64,000 nucleotides of DNA, taken from contig CAWCKT010000015.1 of the NCBI GenBank assembly GCA_963796155.1, forward strand, positions 1 through 64,000, given 5' to 3'. This DNA is from AP-15 sp963796155. Lineage in GTDB: Bacteria; Pseudomonadota; Alphaproteobacteria; ATCC43930; CGMCC-115725. Positions 27,644 to 35,919 of this stretch are shown here, one piece after another (the first letter of the stretch is position 1; each line of letters starts with the position of its first letter). The position numbers were made by a program, and so were the translations under genes. A model generated the notes under the pieces. The model made no database searches and had not been told where the DNA came from. It was given only the letters and a program-made list of their open reading frames with translations.

Positions 27644-28159
27644 ATGGTCTCTTTCGCGCGTCAGTGTTCCGCTCGTTGCAGAATCAAGGGTTTACGCCTT
27701 CTCGATAGGGCCGCCGACATCTCCCCGTCCGAATTGGCCGAGGGCATTGCTGCGCTCGTCCGCGCCGAACTGGTGTTCCGCCGCGGCACCCCGCCCGATG
27801 CGAATTACAGCTTCAAGCACGCGCTCGTCTGCGATGTCGCCTATGAGAGCCTGCTCAAGCAACGACGTTGGCAGCTGCGCGAGCGGATCGCGCAGGCCAT
27901 CGCGGAAATGACCCCTGGCTTGGCGGAGGAGCAACCGGAGCTCCTCGCCCATCACTGGTTCGCGGCCAGGGAGGAGTCTCGGGCGGTCGATTATTGGCTT
28001 CGCGCCCAGCACCGCGCGGCACATTGGGAGCAGCAATTCGACGCACTTGCGGAATCTGGACGCGGAAGGAGTGACGCCGAAGGGTCGAGCCCGTCGTCGC
28101 GCGCCCTCGGCAACCGCGACATGTCGCCCGGTGCAGTTCGCGGCCGGATATGCTATTAA
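27644..28159 (+). pseudogene. Fragment of a cyclase-linked AAA/predicted ATPase protein
   Basis: Residues such as ELVFRRGTPPDANYSFKHAL and DVAYESLLKQRRWQLRERIA, then EEQPELLAHHWFAAREES, match the C-terminal part of the large cyclase/ATPase/TPR regulators common in rhizobia. The catalytic cyclase domain and Walker motifs are missing upstream, and the end degenerates into Arg/Ser-rich residues before a stop. It is therefore a remnant about one tenth of the usual size. It may come from the same gene family as the cyclase at 1953, but it is not a copy of it. Confidence 0.6.
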
Positions 28160-28186
28160 CTAAGGGTCTGGGTGACCGTGCCGGCG

Positions 28187-29392
28187 ATGGACTACGAATG
28201 CTTCTTCAAAGAGCGCCTGGATGCGTTGCGCGCCGAGGGGCGATACCGGGTCTTCGCCGATCTCGAGCGGCGGTGCGGCCGCTTTCCGCGCGCCTTCGAT
28301 CACCGGATCGGCGAGGAGGTCACGGTCTGGTGCTCGAACGACTACCTCGGCATGGGTCAGCATCCGGCGGTGCTGGCGGCGATGGAGGAGGCGCTGCGGG
28401 CGATGGGCGCCGGCGCCGGCGGGACCCGCAACATCTCGGGCAACAATCACATCCACCTCTTGCTCGAACGCGAGATCGCCGATCTGCACGGCCGCGAAGC
28501 GGCGCTGATCTTCACCTCGGGCTATGTCGCCAACGACGCCGCATTGTCGACCCTGGCCCGCGAGCTACCGGGAGCGGTCGTGCTGTCGGATGCGCTCAAC
28601 CATGCCTCGATGATCGCCGGCATCCGCAACAGCCGCGCCGAAAAGCACATCTTCCGGCATAACGATCCATCGGATCTCGCGCGTCTGCTCGATCGCGCGC
28701 CGGCCGAGCGGCCCAAGCTCGTCTGCTTCGAATCGGTCTATTCGATGGACGGCGACATCGCCCCGATCGGGGCACTCTGCGATGCCGCCGACCGGTTCGG
28801 GGCGATGACCTATCTCGACGAGGTGCATGCCGTCGGACTCTACGGAGCCCGCGGCGGCGGGATCGCCGAGCGCGACGGGGTCATGCACCGTCCGACGGTG
28901 ATCCAGGGCACCCTCGGCAAGGCGTTTGGCACGATCGGCGGCTATATTGCCGGCTCGGCGGCGCTGGTCGATTTTGTGCGCAGCCACGCACCGGGTTTCA
29001 TCTTCACGACCTCATTGCCGCCGGCGCTCGCCGCCGGCGCGCTCGCCAGCATCCGCCATCTGAAGACGAGCCAAGTCGAGCGCGCGCGCCATCAGGAGCG
29101 TGCGGCAACCCTGAAGCGCCGCTTGGCCGAAGCAGGCTTGCCGGTGATGCCGTCGCTGAGCCACATCGTCCCGGTCATGGTCGGCGACCCCGGGCTGTGC
29201 AAGGCCGCCTGCGACGAGCTCTTGCAGCGCCATCGCATCTATGTCCAGCCGATCAATTACCCGACGGTGCCGCGCGGCACCGAGCGCCTGCGCCTGACGC
29301 CGACGCCATTGCACAGCGACGCCGACATCGAAGCATTGGTTGCCGGGCTCGGCGACGTGTGGACCCGGCTGACCCTGCGCCGCGCCGCCTGA
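28187..29392 (+). CDS. hemA: 5-aminolevulinate synthase
   Basis: First enzyme of haem and chlorophyll synthesis by the C4 (Shemin) route: glycine plus succinyl-CoA gives 5-aminolevulinate, with PLP as cofactor. The product is 401 residues, normal length. PLP Lys245 is in TLGKAFG; other marks are CSNDYLGMGQHP, GTRNISGNNHIH, DALNHASMIAGIR and TYLDEVHAVGLYG. The ATG at 28187 (MDYECFFKERLDAL) matches the family start; a GTG five codons upstream is less likely. It stands alone between a gene remnant and a convergent gene. Use of ALAS supports an alphaproteobacterial host. Confidence 0.95.
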   Translation: MDYECFFKERLDALRAEGRYRVFADLERRCGRFPRAFDHRIGEEVTVWCSNDYLGMGQHPAVLAAMEEALRAMGAGAGGTRNISGNNHIHLLLEREIADLHGREAALIFTSGYVANDAALSTLARELPGAVVLSDALNHASMIAGIRNSRAEKHIFRHNDPSDLARLLDRAPAERPKLVCFESVYSMDGDIAPIGALCDAADRFGAMTYLDEVHAVGLYGARGGGIAERDGVMHRPTVIQGTLGKAFGTIGGYIAGSAALVDFVRSHAPGFIFTTSLPPALAAGALASIRHLKTSQVERARHQERAATLKRRLAEAGLPVMPSLSHIVPVMVGDPGLCKAACDELLQRHRIYVQPINYPTVPRGTERLRLTPTPLHSDADIEALVAGLGDVWTRLTLRRAA

Positions 29393-29445
29393 GCCAACTC
29401 CCGAAATAGCGGAGCGGATGAGCTCGCTGCGGTAGCCCGGCTGCG

Positions 29446-30219
29446 TCAGCGCGTCCACTTTAGGGCAAGATTGAAAGAGAACTGATCGCTCTGGCGAGCG
29501 TCGACGATTCCGGTATTGACCGAAGCGATGAGGTGCAACGCGTCGTTGAAATCGTAGAGCGCGCCCAGTCCGACTGCCGTGCTGGCGCGGTCGCTGACCG
29601 AATCACGAGTCTGGCCGAACACTTCGCCGCCCAGCACGAAGTTGTCAATGATCTGGCGCTGCAGCACCCAACCGTAGATGATGTAATTCCTGTTGCCTGC
29701 CCCCGGATTATTGGTGTAACCGCCGCCACCGAAGGTCGTCCACGCCCCGAAGGACTTTTGCATCCAGATGGGCACAAGCTCGGTCGTGGGCATGCTGCGC
29801 GAAGCGGGACCTACGGGAATGAAGACCTGGGGAAATATCGCGACTTGCGGCCGCCAGCCGTCGTGATTCTCTTGGATGAAGCGGTATTTGACGCCGCCTC
29901 CGAGAGGCGCCCACACCAATCCCATTCCGCCGGGCCCGGGATTGGGGTTGAGGGGTACGGCCCAGGTCAGTTGGGTGTTCGCGAACGCGCCGTAATTGAT
30001 CTCGACGCCGGCGCCCGGATCGAGAGCCTGCCCGGCAACACGCGTGCCTTGCGTATAGAGATAGTTTTCGAAATGCCCGGTGTCGGTCGGTTCGGGATCA
30101 TCGGTCACAAAGGGCGGCCCAGCTACCGCCAGCCTCGGGATTGCCAGCACGGCCAAAAGAAGCCAGCGCGCCCCGCGGATATAGCTCTGTTGGTGTTCGC
30201 GATGACGCGCACGGAGCAT
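29446..30219 (-). CDS. Outer-membrane beta-barrel-type protein (phenol-degradation MetA-like)
   Basis: A 257-residue exported protein. After a signal peptide (ARWLLLAVLAIPRLAVAG) it begins GPPFVTDDPEPTDTGHFENY, a start shared by proteins annotated as outer-membrane transporters or MetA-pathway proteins of phenol degradation. The rest is rich in alternating aromatic and polar residues and ends in LALKWTR, in line with a beta-barrel. Substrate unknown; the family is often annotated by name only. Convergent with hemA, with 53 bases between their stops. Confidence 0.7.
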   Translation of the reverse strand: MLRARHREHQQSYIRGARWLLLAVLAIPRLAVAGPPFVTDDPEPTDTGHFENYLYTQGTRVAGQALDPGAGVEINYGAFANTQLTWAVPLNPNPGPGGMGLVWAPLGGGVKYRFIQENHDGWRPQVAIFPQVFIPVGPASRSMPTTELVPIWMQKSFGAWTTFGGGGYTNNPGAGNRNYIIYGWVLQRQIIDNFVLGGEVFGQTRDSVSDRASTAVGLGALYDFNDALHLIASVNTGIVDARQSDQFSFNLALKWTR

Positions 30220-30261
30220 GCTTCCAATTGTAGAGCCGGCATTAATTTGTAGAGCATGCCT

Positions 30262-30999
30262 TCAATAGATGTGCTGACCGCCGTTGACCGAGATCTCCGT
30301 CCCGGTGACGTAAGCAGCGTCGTCGCTGCACAGAAAGAAGATCGTGCCGGCGACGTCGGAGGGTATCCCGAGCCGGTTGAGCGGGATGCGCGGCAATAGC
30401 ACCGCGGTCTCGGGCGACAGCATCGCGGTCTCGATCTCGCCCGGCGCAACGGCGTTGACGCGGACGCCGAGCCGGGCAAATTCGGCGGCCATCTCGCGGG
30501 TCAGCGCCGACAACGCCGCTTTCGAGGTCGAATAGGCCGAGCCGGCGAACGGATGCACGTGATGGCCGGCGATCGAGGTGATGTTGACGATCGCACCCCT
30601 GCCTTCCGCCAGCGCCGGAGCGAAGGCGCGCGCCAGGATTAGCGGCACGAAGAAGTTCAGCTGAAAAACCCTGTGCCAATCTTCGAGATCGCCGTTGAGA
30701 ACGCCGAGCCGCTCCCTCGTCGGCGATTTGGGCGAGACCCCGGCATTGTTGACGAGCGCATGCAGACCCCCGTCGAAAAACCGTTTCCCCTCGGCGACGA
30801 AGCGCTCTAGGTCGGCGGGATCAGCGAGATCGGCGGTAATGTGGTGGGTCCAGTTCGGGTCGCGCTTGCACTCGGGCGGCACCGCGTCGCGCGAGCAGGT
30901 GATGATTCGCCAGCCGGCACCGCTGAAGCGTTTGACAGTGGCATGCCCGATCCCGCGGCTGGCGCCGGTCAGCAGCAGGACCTTCCGCTCGCCGCTCAT
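30262..30999 (-). CDS. Short-chain dehydrogenase/reductase
   Basis: A 245-residue classical SDR oxidoreductase. NAD(P)-binding TGASRGIG lies near residue 12, NNAG in ALVNNAGVSP, and the catalytic set is Ser in NITSIAG with Tyr and Lys in YSTSKAALSAL; PGEIETAML and NGGQHIY finish the fold. Arg after the glycine motif and TCSRDA suggest NADP preference. Substrate unknown; FabG-like in sequence, but FabI and acyl-carrier genes are elsewhere. ATG overlaps the stop of the cation-efflux gene by four bases (ATGA), so translation is coupled. Confidence 0.87.
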   Translation of the reverse strand: MSGERKVLLLTGASRGIGHATVKRFSGAGWRIITCSRDAVPPECKRDPNWTHHITADLADPADLERFVAEGKRFFDGGLHALVNNAGVSPKSPTRERLGVLNGDLEDWHRVFQLNFFVPLILARAFAPALAEGRGAIVNITSIAGHHVHPFAGSAYSTSKAALSALTREMAAEFARLGVRVNAVAPGEIETAMLSPETAVLLPRIPLNRLGIPSDVAGTIFFLCSDDAAYVTGTEISVNGGQHIY

Positions 31000-31940
31000 C
31001 GCGCCGCAACCCGCCGCGGAAAGTTTGCGCGCGGTTCCTCGACCCCTTCGGGATCCTGATGGATGATGATCTCCGCGTTGGGATAGGCGGCGCGCAGCTT
31101 GGCCTCGACCTCGTCGGAGATCTCGTGCGCGCGGACGAGGCTCAGCGAACCGTCCATTTCGATGTGGATCTGGATAAACGCGGTCGGTCCCGCGATCCGG
31201 GTGCGCAGATCGTGCGCCGCGGCCACGTCGGGGTGCGATTGCGCGATGGCGCGGATCTTTTCGCGCTCGTCGTCGGGCAGCTCGTGGTCCATCAGCTGGA
31301 AGAGCGACAGGCGGGCCAGCCGCACGGCGCTGTAGACGATCCAGATGCCGATCGCGGCGCCGAACAGCGGATCGAGCAGCGGCAGGGCGAGGGCGCTGCC
31401 GAGCACGAGCGCAACGATTACGCTGATGTTCAAGACAAGGTCGCTGCGATAGTGCAGCTCGTCGGCGCCGATCGCGATCGACCCGGTGCGCCGCACGACG
31501 TACCCTTGGTAGAGGACCAGCCCGACCGTCACCGCGATCGAGAAGATCATGACCGCGATCCCGGCCGGCGCGTTCTCGATGGGGACCGGCCAGATCAGCC
31601 GCCGCACCGCCTCGGCGAACAGCAGCATCGCGCTGCCGATGATGAAGGCCGATTGGCCGAGTACCGCCAGAGGCTCGGCCTTGCCGTGGCCAAAGCGATG
31701 CTCGCGGTCGGCCGGGCTCATCGCATGGCGGACCGCTACCAGATTGACGAGCGACGCAACGATATCGAGCAGCGAATCGACGAGGCTCGACAACAGCGCG
31801 ACGGACCCGGTTTCGAGCCAGGCCGCGAATTTGACCGCAATCAACAGCGTAGCGACGGCGACCGAGGCATAGGTCGCCATCCGCCGGAGCCGGTTGGCGG
31901 GCGCCCCGTGGATCACGGAAAAAGCCGTTCCCGTCGCCAT
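30996..31940 (-). CDS. fieF: Cation diffusion facilitator (FieF-like metal exporter)
   Basis: A 314-residue CDF transporter that exports Zn2+, Fe2+ or similar ions in exchange for protons. Metal ligands of the transport site are present as Asp-x3-Asp in LVDSLLD and His-x3-Asp in ELHYRSD; five to six membrane helices are visible, followed by a cytoplasmic domain with RIAGPTAFIQIHIEMDG and AEIIIHQDPEG. The metal is not predictable with certainty, but the DxxxD and HxxxD pair fits zinc/iron. It overlaps pdxH (28 bases) and the SDR gene (4 bases): pdxH, CDF and SDR form one operon. Confidence 0.88.
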   Translation of the reverse strand: MATGTAFSVIHGAPANRLRRMATYASVAVATLLIAVKFAAWLETGSVALLSSLVDSLLDIVASLVNLVAVRHAMSPADREHRFGHGKAEPLAVLGQSAFIIGSAMLLFAEAVRRLIWPVPIENAPAGIAVMIFSIAVTVGLVLYQGYVVRRTGSIAIGADELHYRSDLVLNISVIVALVLGSALALPLLDPLFGAAIGIWIVYSAVRLARLSLFQLMDHELPDDEREKIRAIAQSHPDVAAAHDLRTRIAGPTAFIQIHIEMDGSLSLVRAHEISDEVEAKLRAAYPNAEIIIHQDPEGVEEPRANFPRRVAAR

Positions 31941-32494
31941 CCCTCGCCTTCGCGAATGAACAACAGCCGATCATGCAGCCGAAACGGCCGCTCCTGCCAG
32001 AATTCTACGCGTTGCGGCACGACCCGAAAGCCGGACCAATATGCCGGACGCGGTACGTTACCCTCGCCGAAGCGGTGGGAAAACTCTTCGACCCGGCGTT
32101 CGAGCGCGGCGCGGCTCTCGAGCGGGCGCGACTGGTCCGAAGCCCAGGCCCCGATCTGGCTGTCGCGCGGCCGGCTGGCAAAATAAGCCTCCGCTTCGTC
32201 GTCCCCGACCTGTTCGACCGGACCCTCGACGCGAACCTGTCGGTTCAGCGATTTCCACAGGAAGCACAACGCGGCATGGGGGTTGGCGAACAGCTCGGTC
32301 GACTTTCGGCTCTCGAGATTGGTGTAGAAGACGAACCCGCGCGGATCGAGCCCTTTCAGCAAGACTGCGCGAGCCGACGGCCGTCCGTCCGGCGCCGTAG
32401 TGGCGAGCGTCATCGCGTGCGCGTTGGGCTCGCCCTTCCAGGCCTCGTCGAGCCAGCGTTGGAACGGTGCAAACGGTTCGATCTCGGCGATCAT
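31913..32494 (-). CDS. pdxH: Pyridoxamine/pyridoxine 5'-phosphate oxidase
   Basis: FMN enzyme that oxidises pyridoxamine or pyridoxine 5'-phosphate to PLP. The 193 residues contain the FMN- and substrate-binding blocks AMTLATTAPDGRPSARAVLL, KGLDPRGFVFYTN, SRKSTELFANPHAALCF and WSGFRVVPQRVEFWQERPFR, ending in RRERLFP as expected. ATG at 32494. It is the first gene of the operon with the metal exporter and SDR, and 12 bases follow the stop of the YihY gene. The aminotransferases and ALAS in the window need PLP. Confidence 0.93.
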   Translation of the reverse strand: MIAEIEPFAPFQRWLDEAWKGEPNAHAMTLATTAPDGRPSARAVLLKGLDPRGFVFYTNLESRKSTELFANPHAALCFLWKSLNRQVRVEGPVEQVGDDEAEAYFASRPRDSQIGAWASDQSRPLESRAALERRVEEFSHRFGEGNVPRPAYWSGFRVVPQRVEFWQERPFRLHDRLLFIREGEGWRRERLFP

Positions 32495-32506
32495 CGAAGC
32501 CCCCTC

Positions 32507-33869
32507 CTACTCCGAGGCAACCTTCTCGGCAACCGGCGGGGCCGAGCGCCAGCGGCCGCGCCGGCGCATTCCCGGTTCGAGGGTTTCGGCGAGCAGCGAG
32601 GCGATCGTCACCTGCATCGCCGCCGCCTCGGCCTTGACGATCCGATCCATCGCCGGCGCCACCTGCCTCTGCCATGGCGTCGTAGCCTGCGCCGTCCAGC
32701 GCCCGGCGAGCGGCAGGTGGAGCGCTTCATAGAGGTCGTGCAAGGTGGCGTTCTCGGGGTTCCAGGCGAGCACCCAACGGCCATCCTGCGTATGCGCGGC
32801 GAAGCCGGCCGCGGCGAGGGGATGGACGTATTCGTCGATCACCGTCGTCGCCACTCCGAGTTCCGCCGCCAGCGCCGGCGTCGATCGCCGCTTGCCGCGT
32901 CGTTGCGCCCGCGCCAATGCGGCAATCAGGGCGAGGCTCAGACCGAGCCGCACCCCTCCGGCGGGAACCGCGCCGATCCGCTCGTCGATCCGCCAGTTCG
33001 GCAAGGCGGCGGCAATGACGGCCCCGAGGAGAACCGCAATCCATGAAATGTACATCCACAACAGGAAGATCGGGATGATCGCGAGCGCACCGTAGACCGT
33101 GCTGTAGAAGGAGGTGGCGCCGACATAGATCGAGAACCCGACCTTCAGGATCTCGATCGTCACGGTCGCGAATGCCGCGCCCTGCGCGCCGTCCCGCCAG
33201 CGCACCGCACAATTCGGTATCAGGCAATAGAGCAAGGTGAGAGCGATGAATTCGAGCAACGCCGGTACCACGCGCGCGAGGCCCTGCAGCCAGCTGCTCG
33301 CGAGCCAGGCCATCGCTTCCTGCCCGAAGCCCGCCTGGCGCGCAGCAATCTCGAAATAGGTCGAAAGCGACAGGCTGATCCCGACCAGAATGGGGCCGAG
33401 CGTTATCAATGCCCAATAGGCGAGAATGCGCTGTACCCAGGGACGCGGCGCGGAGACACGCCAGATCAGGTTGAGCTGATCCTCGACGGTGACCAGCAGC
33501 AAGATTCCCGTCGCGGCGATGCCGGCAGCGCCGATCGCCGTCGTCTGGGTTGCCGAATTCGGCAAACGCGCGGAACCACCATGCCGCCTGCTCGCCGATC
33601 GACGGCACGAAGTTTTCTAAAACCAGCCGAAGGATCTTGTCGCGCACCGGTGCGAAGATCGGAAAACTCGACAGGGAGCCCAGCGCTATGACGGCGAGCG
33701 GCACGAGCGAAACGAGTGTCGTGTAGCTGAGCGCACCGGAGGCAGCGAAGCAGCCGTCCACGTTGAACCGGCGCAGCGAATAGAGAGCGAAGGCGGCCGT
33801 CGTCGCCGCCATCTGTCGCAGCCTTCCGCCCCGCCCGGCCGACCCGCCCTCTTCCTCGGCAGCCGTCAT
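32507..33869 (-). CDS. YihY/virulence-factor BrkB family membrane protein (one frameshift)
   Basis: Inner-membrane protein of the YihY/BrkB family, once mislabelled RNase BN; its function is not settled. Six hydrophobic segments are visible, with family marks GALSYTTLVSLVPLAVIAL near the start and ILAYWALITLGPILVGISLS in the middle. The ATG at 33869 starts MTAAEEEGGS. Near 33558-33563 one extra base separates EQAAWWFRAFA from PNSATQTTAIGAAGIAAT; the second half runs to 32507. A C-terminal part of about 120 residues is soluble. Corrected length is about 453. It is one of the few frameshifted minus-strand genes and the only one beyond 20 kb. Confidence 0.82.
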
Positions 33870-34001
33870 GTCGAAAACCTTAGGTGCCTCTGTCCTGGCA
33901 AACAAGGAGTTCCCAGCGATCGTCCCGCCCGCCCGACCTTAATTGGCCCCGGCGCGTTCGTTCGTGTAGGATGACCGGAACCGCGAGGACTGGGGAAGAC
34001 G

Positions 34002-34802
34002 ATGCCGCTGATGGCGGGTAAGCAGGGCCTCATCATGGGTGTCGCCAACGAGCGCTCGCTCGGCTGGGGCATCGCCAAGGCGCTGCACACGCACGGCGCG
34101 GCGCTCGCCTTCACCTATCAAGGAGACGCGCTGGGCAAGCGGGTGCGGCCGCTCGCCGAAAGCCTCGACAGTGATTTTGTCGTGGACGCCGACGTCGCCT
34201 CGGAGGAAAGCCTCGACGCCGTCTTTGCGGCCTTGTCGCGACGTTGGGATCGGCTCGATTTTGTCGTTCATGCGATCGCCTTTTCCGACAAGGACGAGTT
34301 GAAGGGTAAGTACCTGCAGACGACGCGTTACAATTTCCTGCGCACCCTGGAAATTTCCTGTTACTCGTTCACCGATGTCTGCCGCCGCGCGGCGCCGTTG
34401 ATGACGGCGGGCGGGAGCTTGTTGACGCTGACTTACGCCGGGGCCGAGCGGGTGATGCCCCACTACAATGTGATGGGCGTGGCCAAGGCAGCACTCGAAG
34501 CCAGCGTGCGCTACCTCGCGGTCGACCTCGGCGGCGACAACATCCGCGTCAACGCGATCTCCGCCGGTCCGATCAGGACATTGGCCGCCTCTGGGATCGG
34601 CGATTTCCGCTACATTTTGAAGTGGAACCAGCTCAATTCGCCCCTGAAACGCAACGTCACGATCGAAGAAGTCGGCGGCGCCGGCCTTTACCTGTTGAGT
34701 GATCTGTCGGCCGGGGTTACCGGAGAGGTCCACCATGTCGATTGCGGCTATCACGTCGTCGGGATGAAGGCTGTCGACGCCCCCGACATCTCGGTGGTGT
34801 AA
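34002..34802 (+). CDS. fabI: Enoyl-[acyl-carrier-protein] reductase (NADH), FabI type
   Basis: Last reductase step of each fatty-acid elongation cycle, target of triclosan-type inhibitors. The 266 residues form a divergent SDR: GVANERSLGWGIAKAL binds the nucleotide, and the Tyr-x6-Lys pair is in YNVMGVAK, with AGAERVMPH before it. PIRTLAASGIGDF is the mobile substrate loop and HVDCGYHVVGM the end. ATG at 34002 with ATTTCC-poor but AGG-containing leader. Same strand and close to aroC and sppA, so a shared transcript is likely. Confidence 0.93.
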   Translation: MPLMAGKQGLIMGVANERSLGWGIAKALHTHGAALAFTYQGDALGKRVRPLAESLDSDFVVDADVASEESLDAVFAALSRRWDRLDFVVHAIAFSDKDELKGKYLQTTRYNFLRTLEISCYSFTDVCRRAAPLMTAGGSLLTLTYAGAERVMPHYNVMGVAKAALEASVRYLAVDLGGDNIRVNAISAGPIRTLAASGIGDFRYILKWNQLNSPLKRNVTIEEVGGAGLYLLSDLSAGVTGEVHHVDCGYHVVGMKAVDAPDISVV

Positions 34803-34838
34803 GCCAAGTGTGCCCGCGCCGGAGGATGTGCTGAAGCA

Positions 34839-35915
34839 ATGGCCGGCAACTCGTTCGGCACCCTGTTCCGTTTCACGACCTGGGGCGAAAGCCACGGGCC
34901 GGCAATCGGCGTTGTCGTCGACGGCGTCCCGCCGCGCCTGCCGCTCGCCGAACCCGACATCCAGCAGTGGCTCGACAAGCGCAAGCCCGGCCAATCGCGC
35001 TTCACGACGCAACGGCGCGAAGAGGATCTCGTAAAGATCCTCAGCGGCGTGTTCGACGGGATGACGACCGGCACGCCGCTTCAGCTGATGATCGAAAACA
35101 CCGATCAGCGTCCGCGGGACTATCGCAACATCGCCGACCGCTTCCGCCCGGGCCACGCCGACTACACCTACTGGAAGAAATATGGCGTGCGCGATTATCG
35201 CGGCGGCGGCCGGGCCTCGGCGCGCGAGACCGCCTCGCGCGTCGCCGCCGGGGCGATCGCCCGCAAGATCCTTGGCCCGGGCGTGATGATCCGCGGCGCT
35301 CTCGTTCAGATCGGACCGCACCCGATCGACCGCAGCGCCTGGGACTGGCGGGCGGTCGAAGACAATCCGTTCTGGTGCCCGGATGCCGCAAAGGCGCTCT
35401 TCTGGGCCGATTATCTCGACGGTGTGCGCAAGGCCGGCTCCTCGGCCGGCGCGGTCATCGAGATCGTTGCTAGCGGTGTTCCGGCCGGCCTCGGCGAGCC
35501 GGTCTACGACAAACTCGACGGCGACCTCGCTCGCGCGCTGATGACGATCAACGCGGTCAAGGGTGTCGAGATCGGTAGCGGGTTCGCCGCGGCCGCGCTC
35601 AAGGGCGAGGACAACGCCGACGAGATGCGGATGGAGGACGACCGGGTCGTCTTTTTGTCGAACAACGCCGGCGGCATCCTCGGCGGGATCTCAACCGGCC
35701 AAGACATCGTCGTCCGCTTCGCGGTCAAGCCAACGAGCTCGATCCTCAACCCGCTGCGGACTGTCGATGTTGACGGCAACGAGGTCGAGATTTCGACCCA
35801 CGGCCGGCACGACCCGTGCGTCGGCATCCGCGCGGTGCCGGTCGGCGAGGCGATGGTGGCATGCGTGCTCGCGGACCACCTGCTGCGCCACCGCGGGCTG
35901 ACCGGATCCAGCTGA
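34839..35915 (+). CDS. aroC: Chorismate synthase
   Basis: Final step of the shikimate pathway: 5-enolpyruvylshikimate 3-phosphate to chorismate, needing reduced FMN. The 358 residues contain the three signatures: GESHGPAIGVVVDGVPPRL, GHADYTYWKKYGVRDYRGGG and RASARETASRVAAGAIARKI, with the flavin/phosphate site DAAKALFWADYLDGVRKAGS and HDPCVGIRAVPVGEAMVACV near the end. ATG at 34839. It is 36 bases after fabI and 4 bases before sppA. Confidence 0.95.
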   Translation: MAGNSFGTLFRFTTWGESHGPAIGVVVDGVPPRLPLAEPDIQQWLDKRKPGQSRFTTQRREEDLVKILSGVFDGMTTGTPLQLMIENTDQRPRDYRNIADRFRPGHADYTYWKKYGVRDYRGGGRASARETASRVAAGAIARKILGPGVMIRGALVQIGPHPIDRSAWDWRAVEDNPFWCPDAAKALFWADYLDGVRKAGSSAGAVIEIVASGVPAGLGEPVYDKLDGDLARALMTINAVKGVEIGSGFAAAALKGEDNADEMRMEDDRVVFLSNNAGGILGGISTGQDIVVRFAVKPTSSILNPLRTVDVDGNEVEISTHGRHDPCVGIRAVPVGEAMVACVLADHLLRHRGLTGSS

Positions 35916-35919
35916 CGGC

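Noticed and set aside
28172..28186. GTG start for hemA five codons upstream
   Set aside because: The family start MDYECFFKERLDAL fits the ATG at 28187 better.
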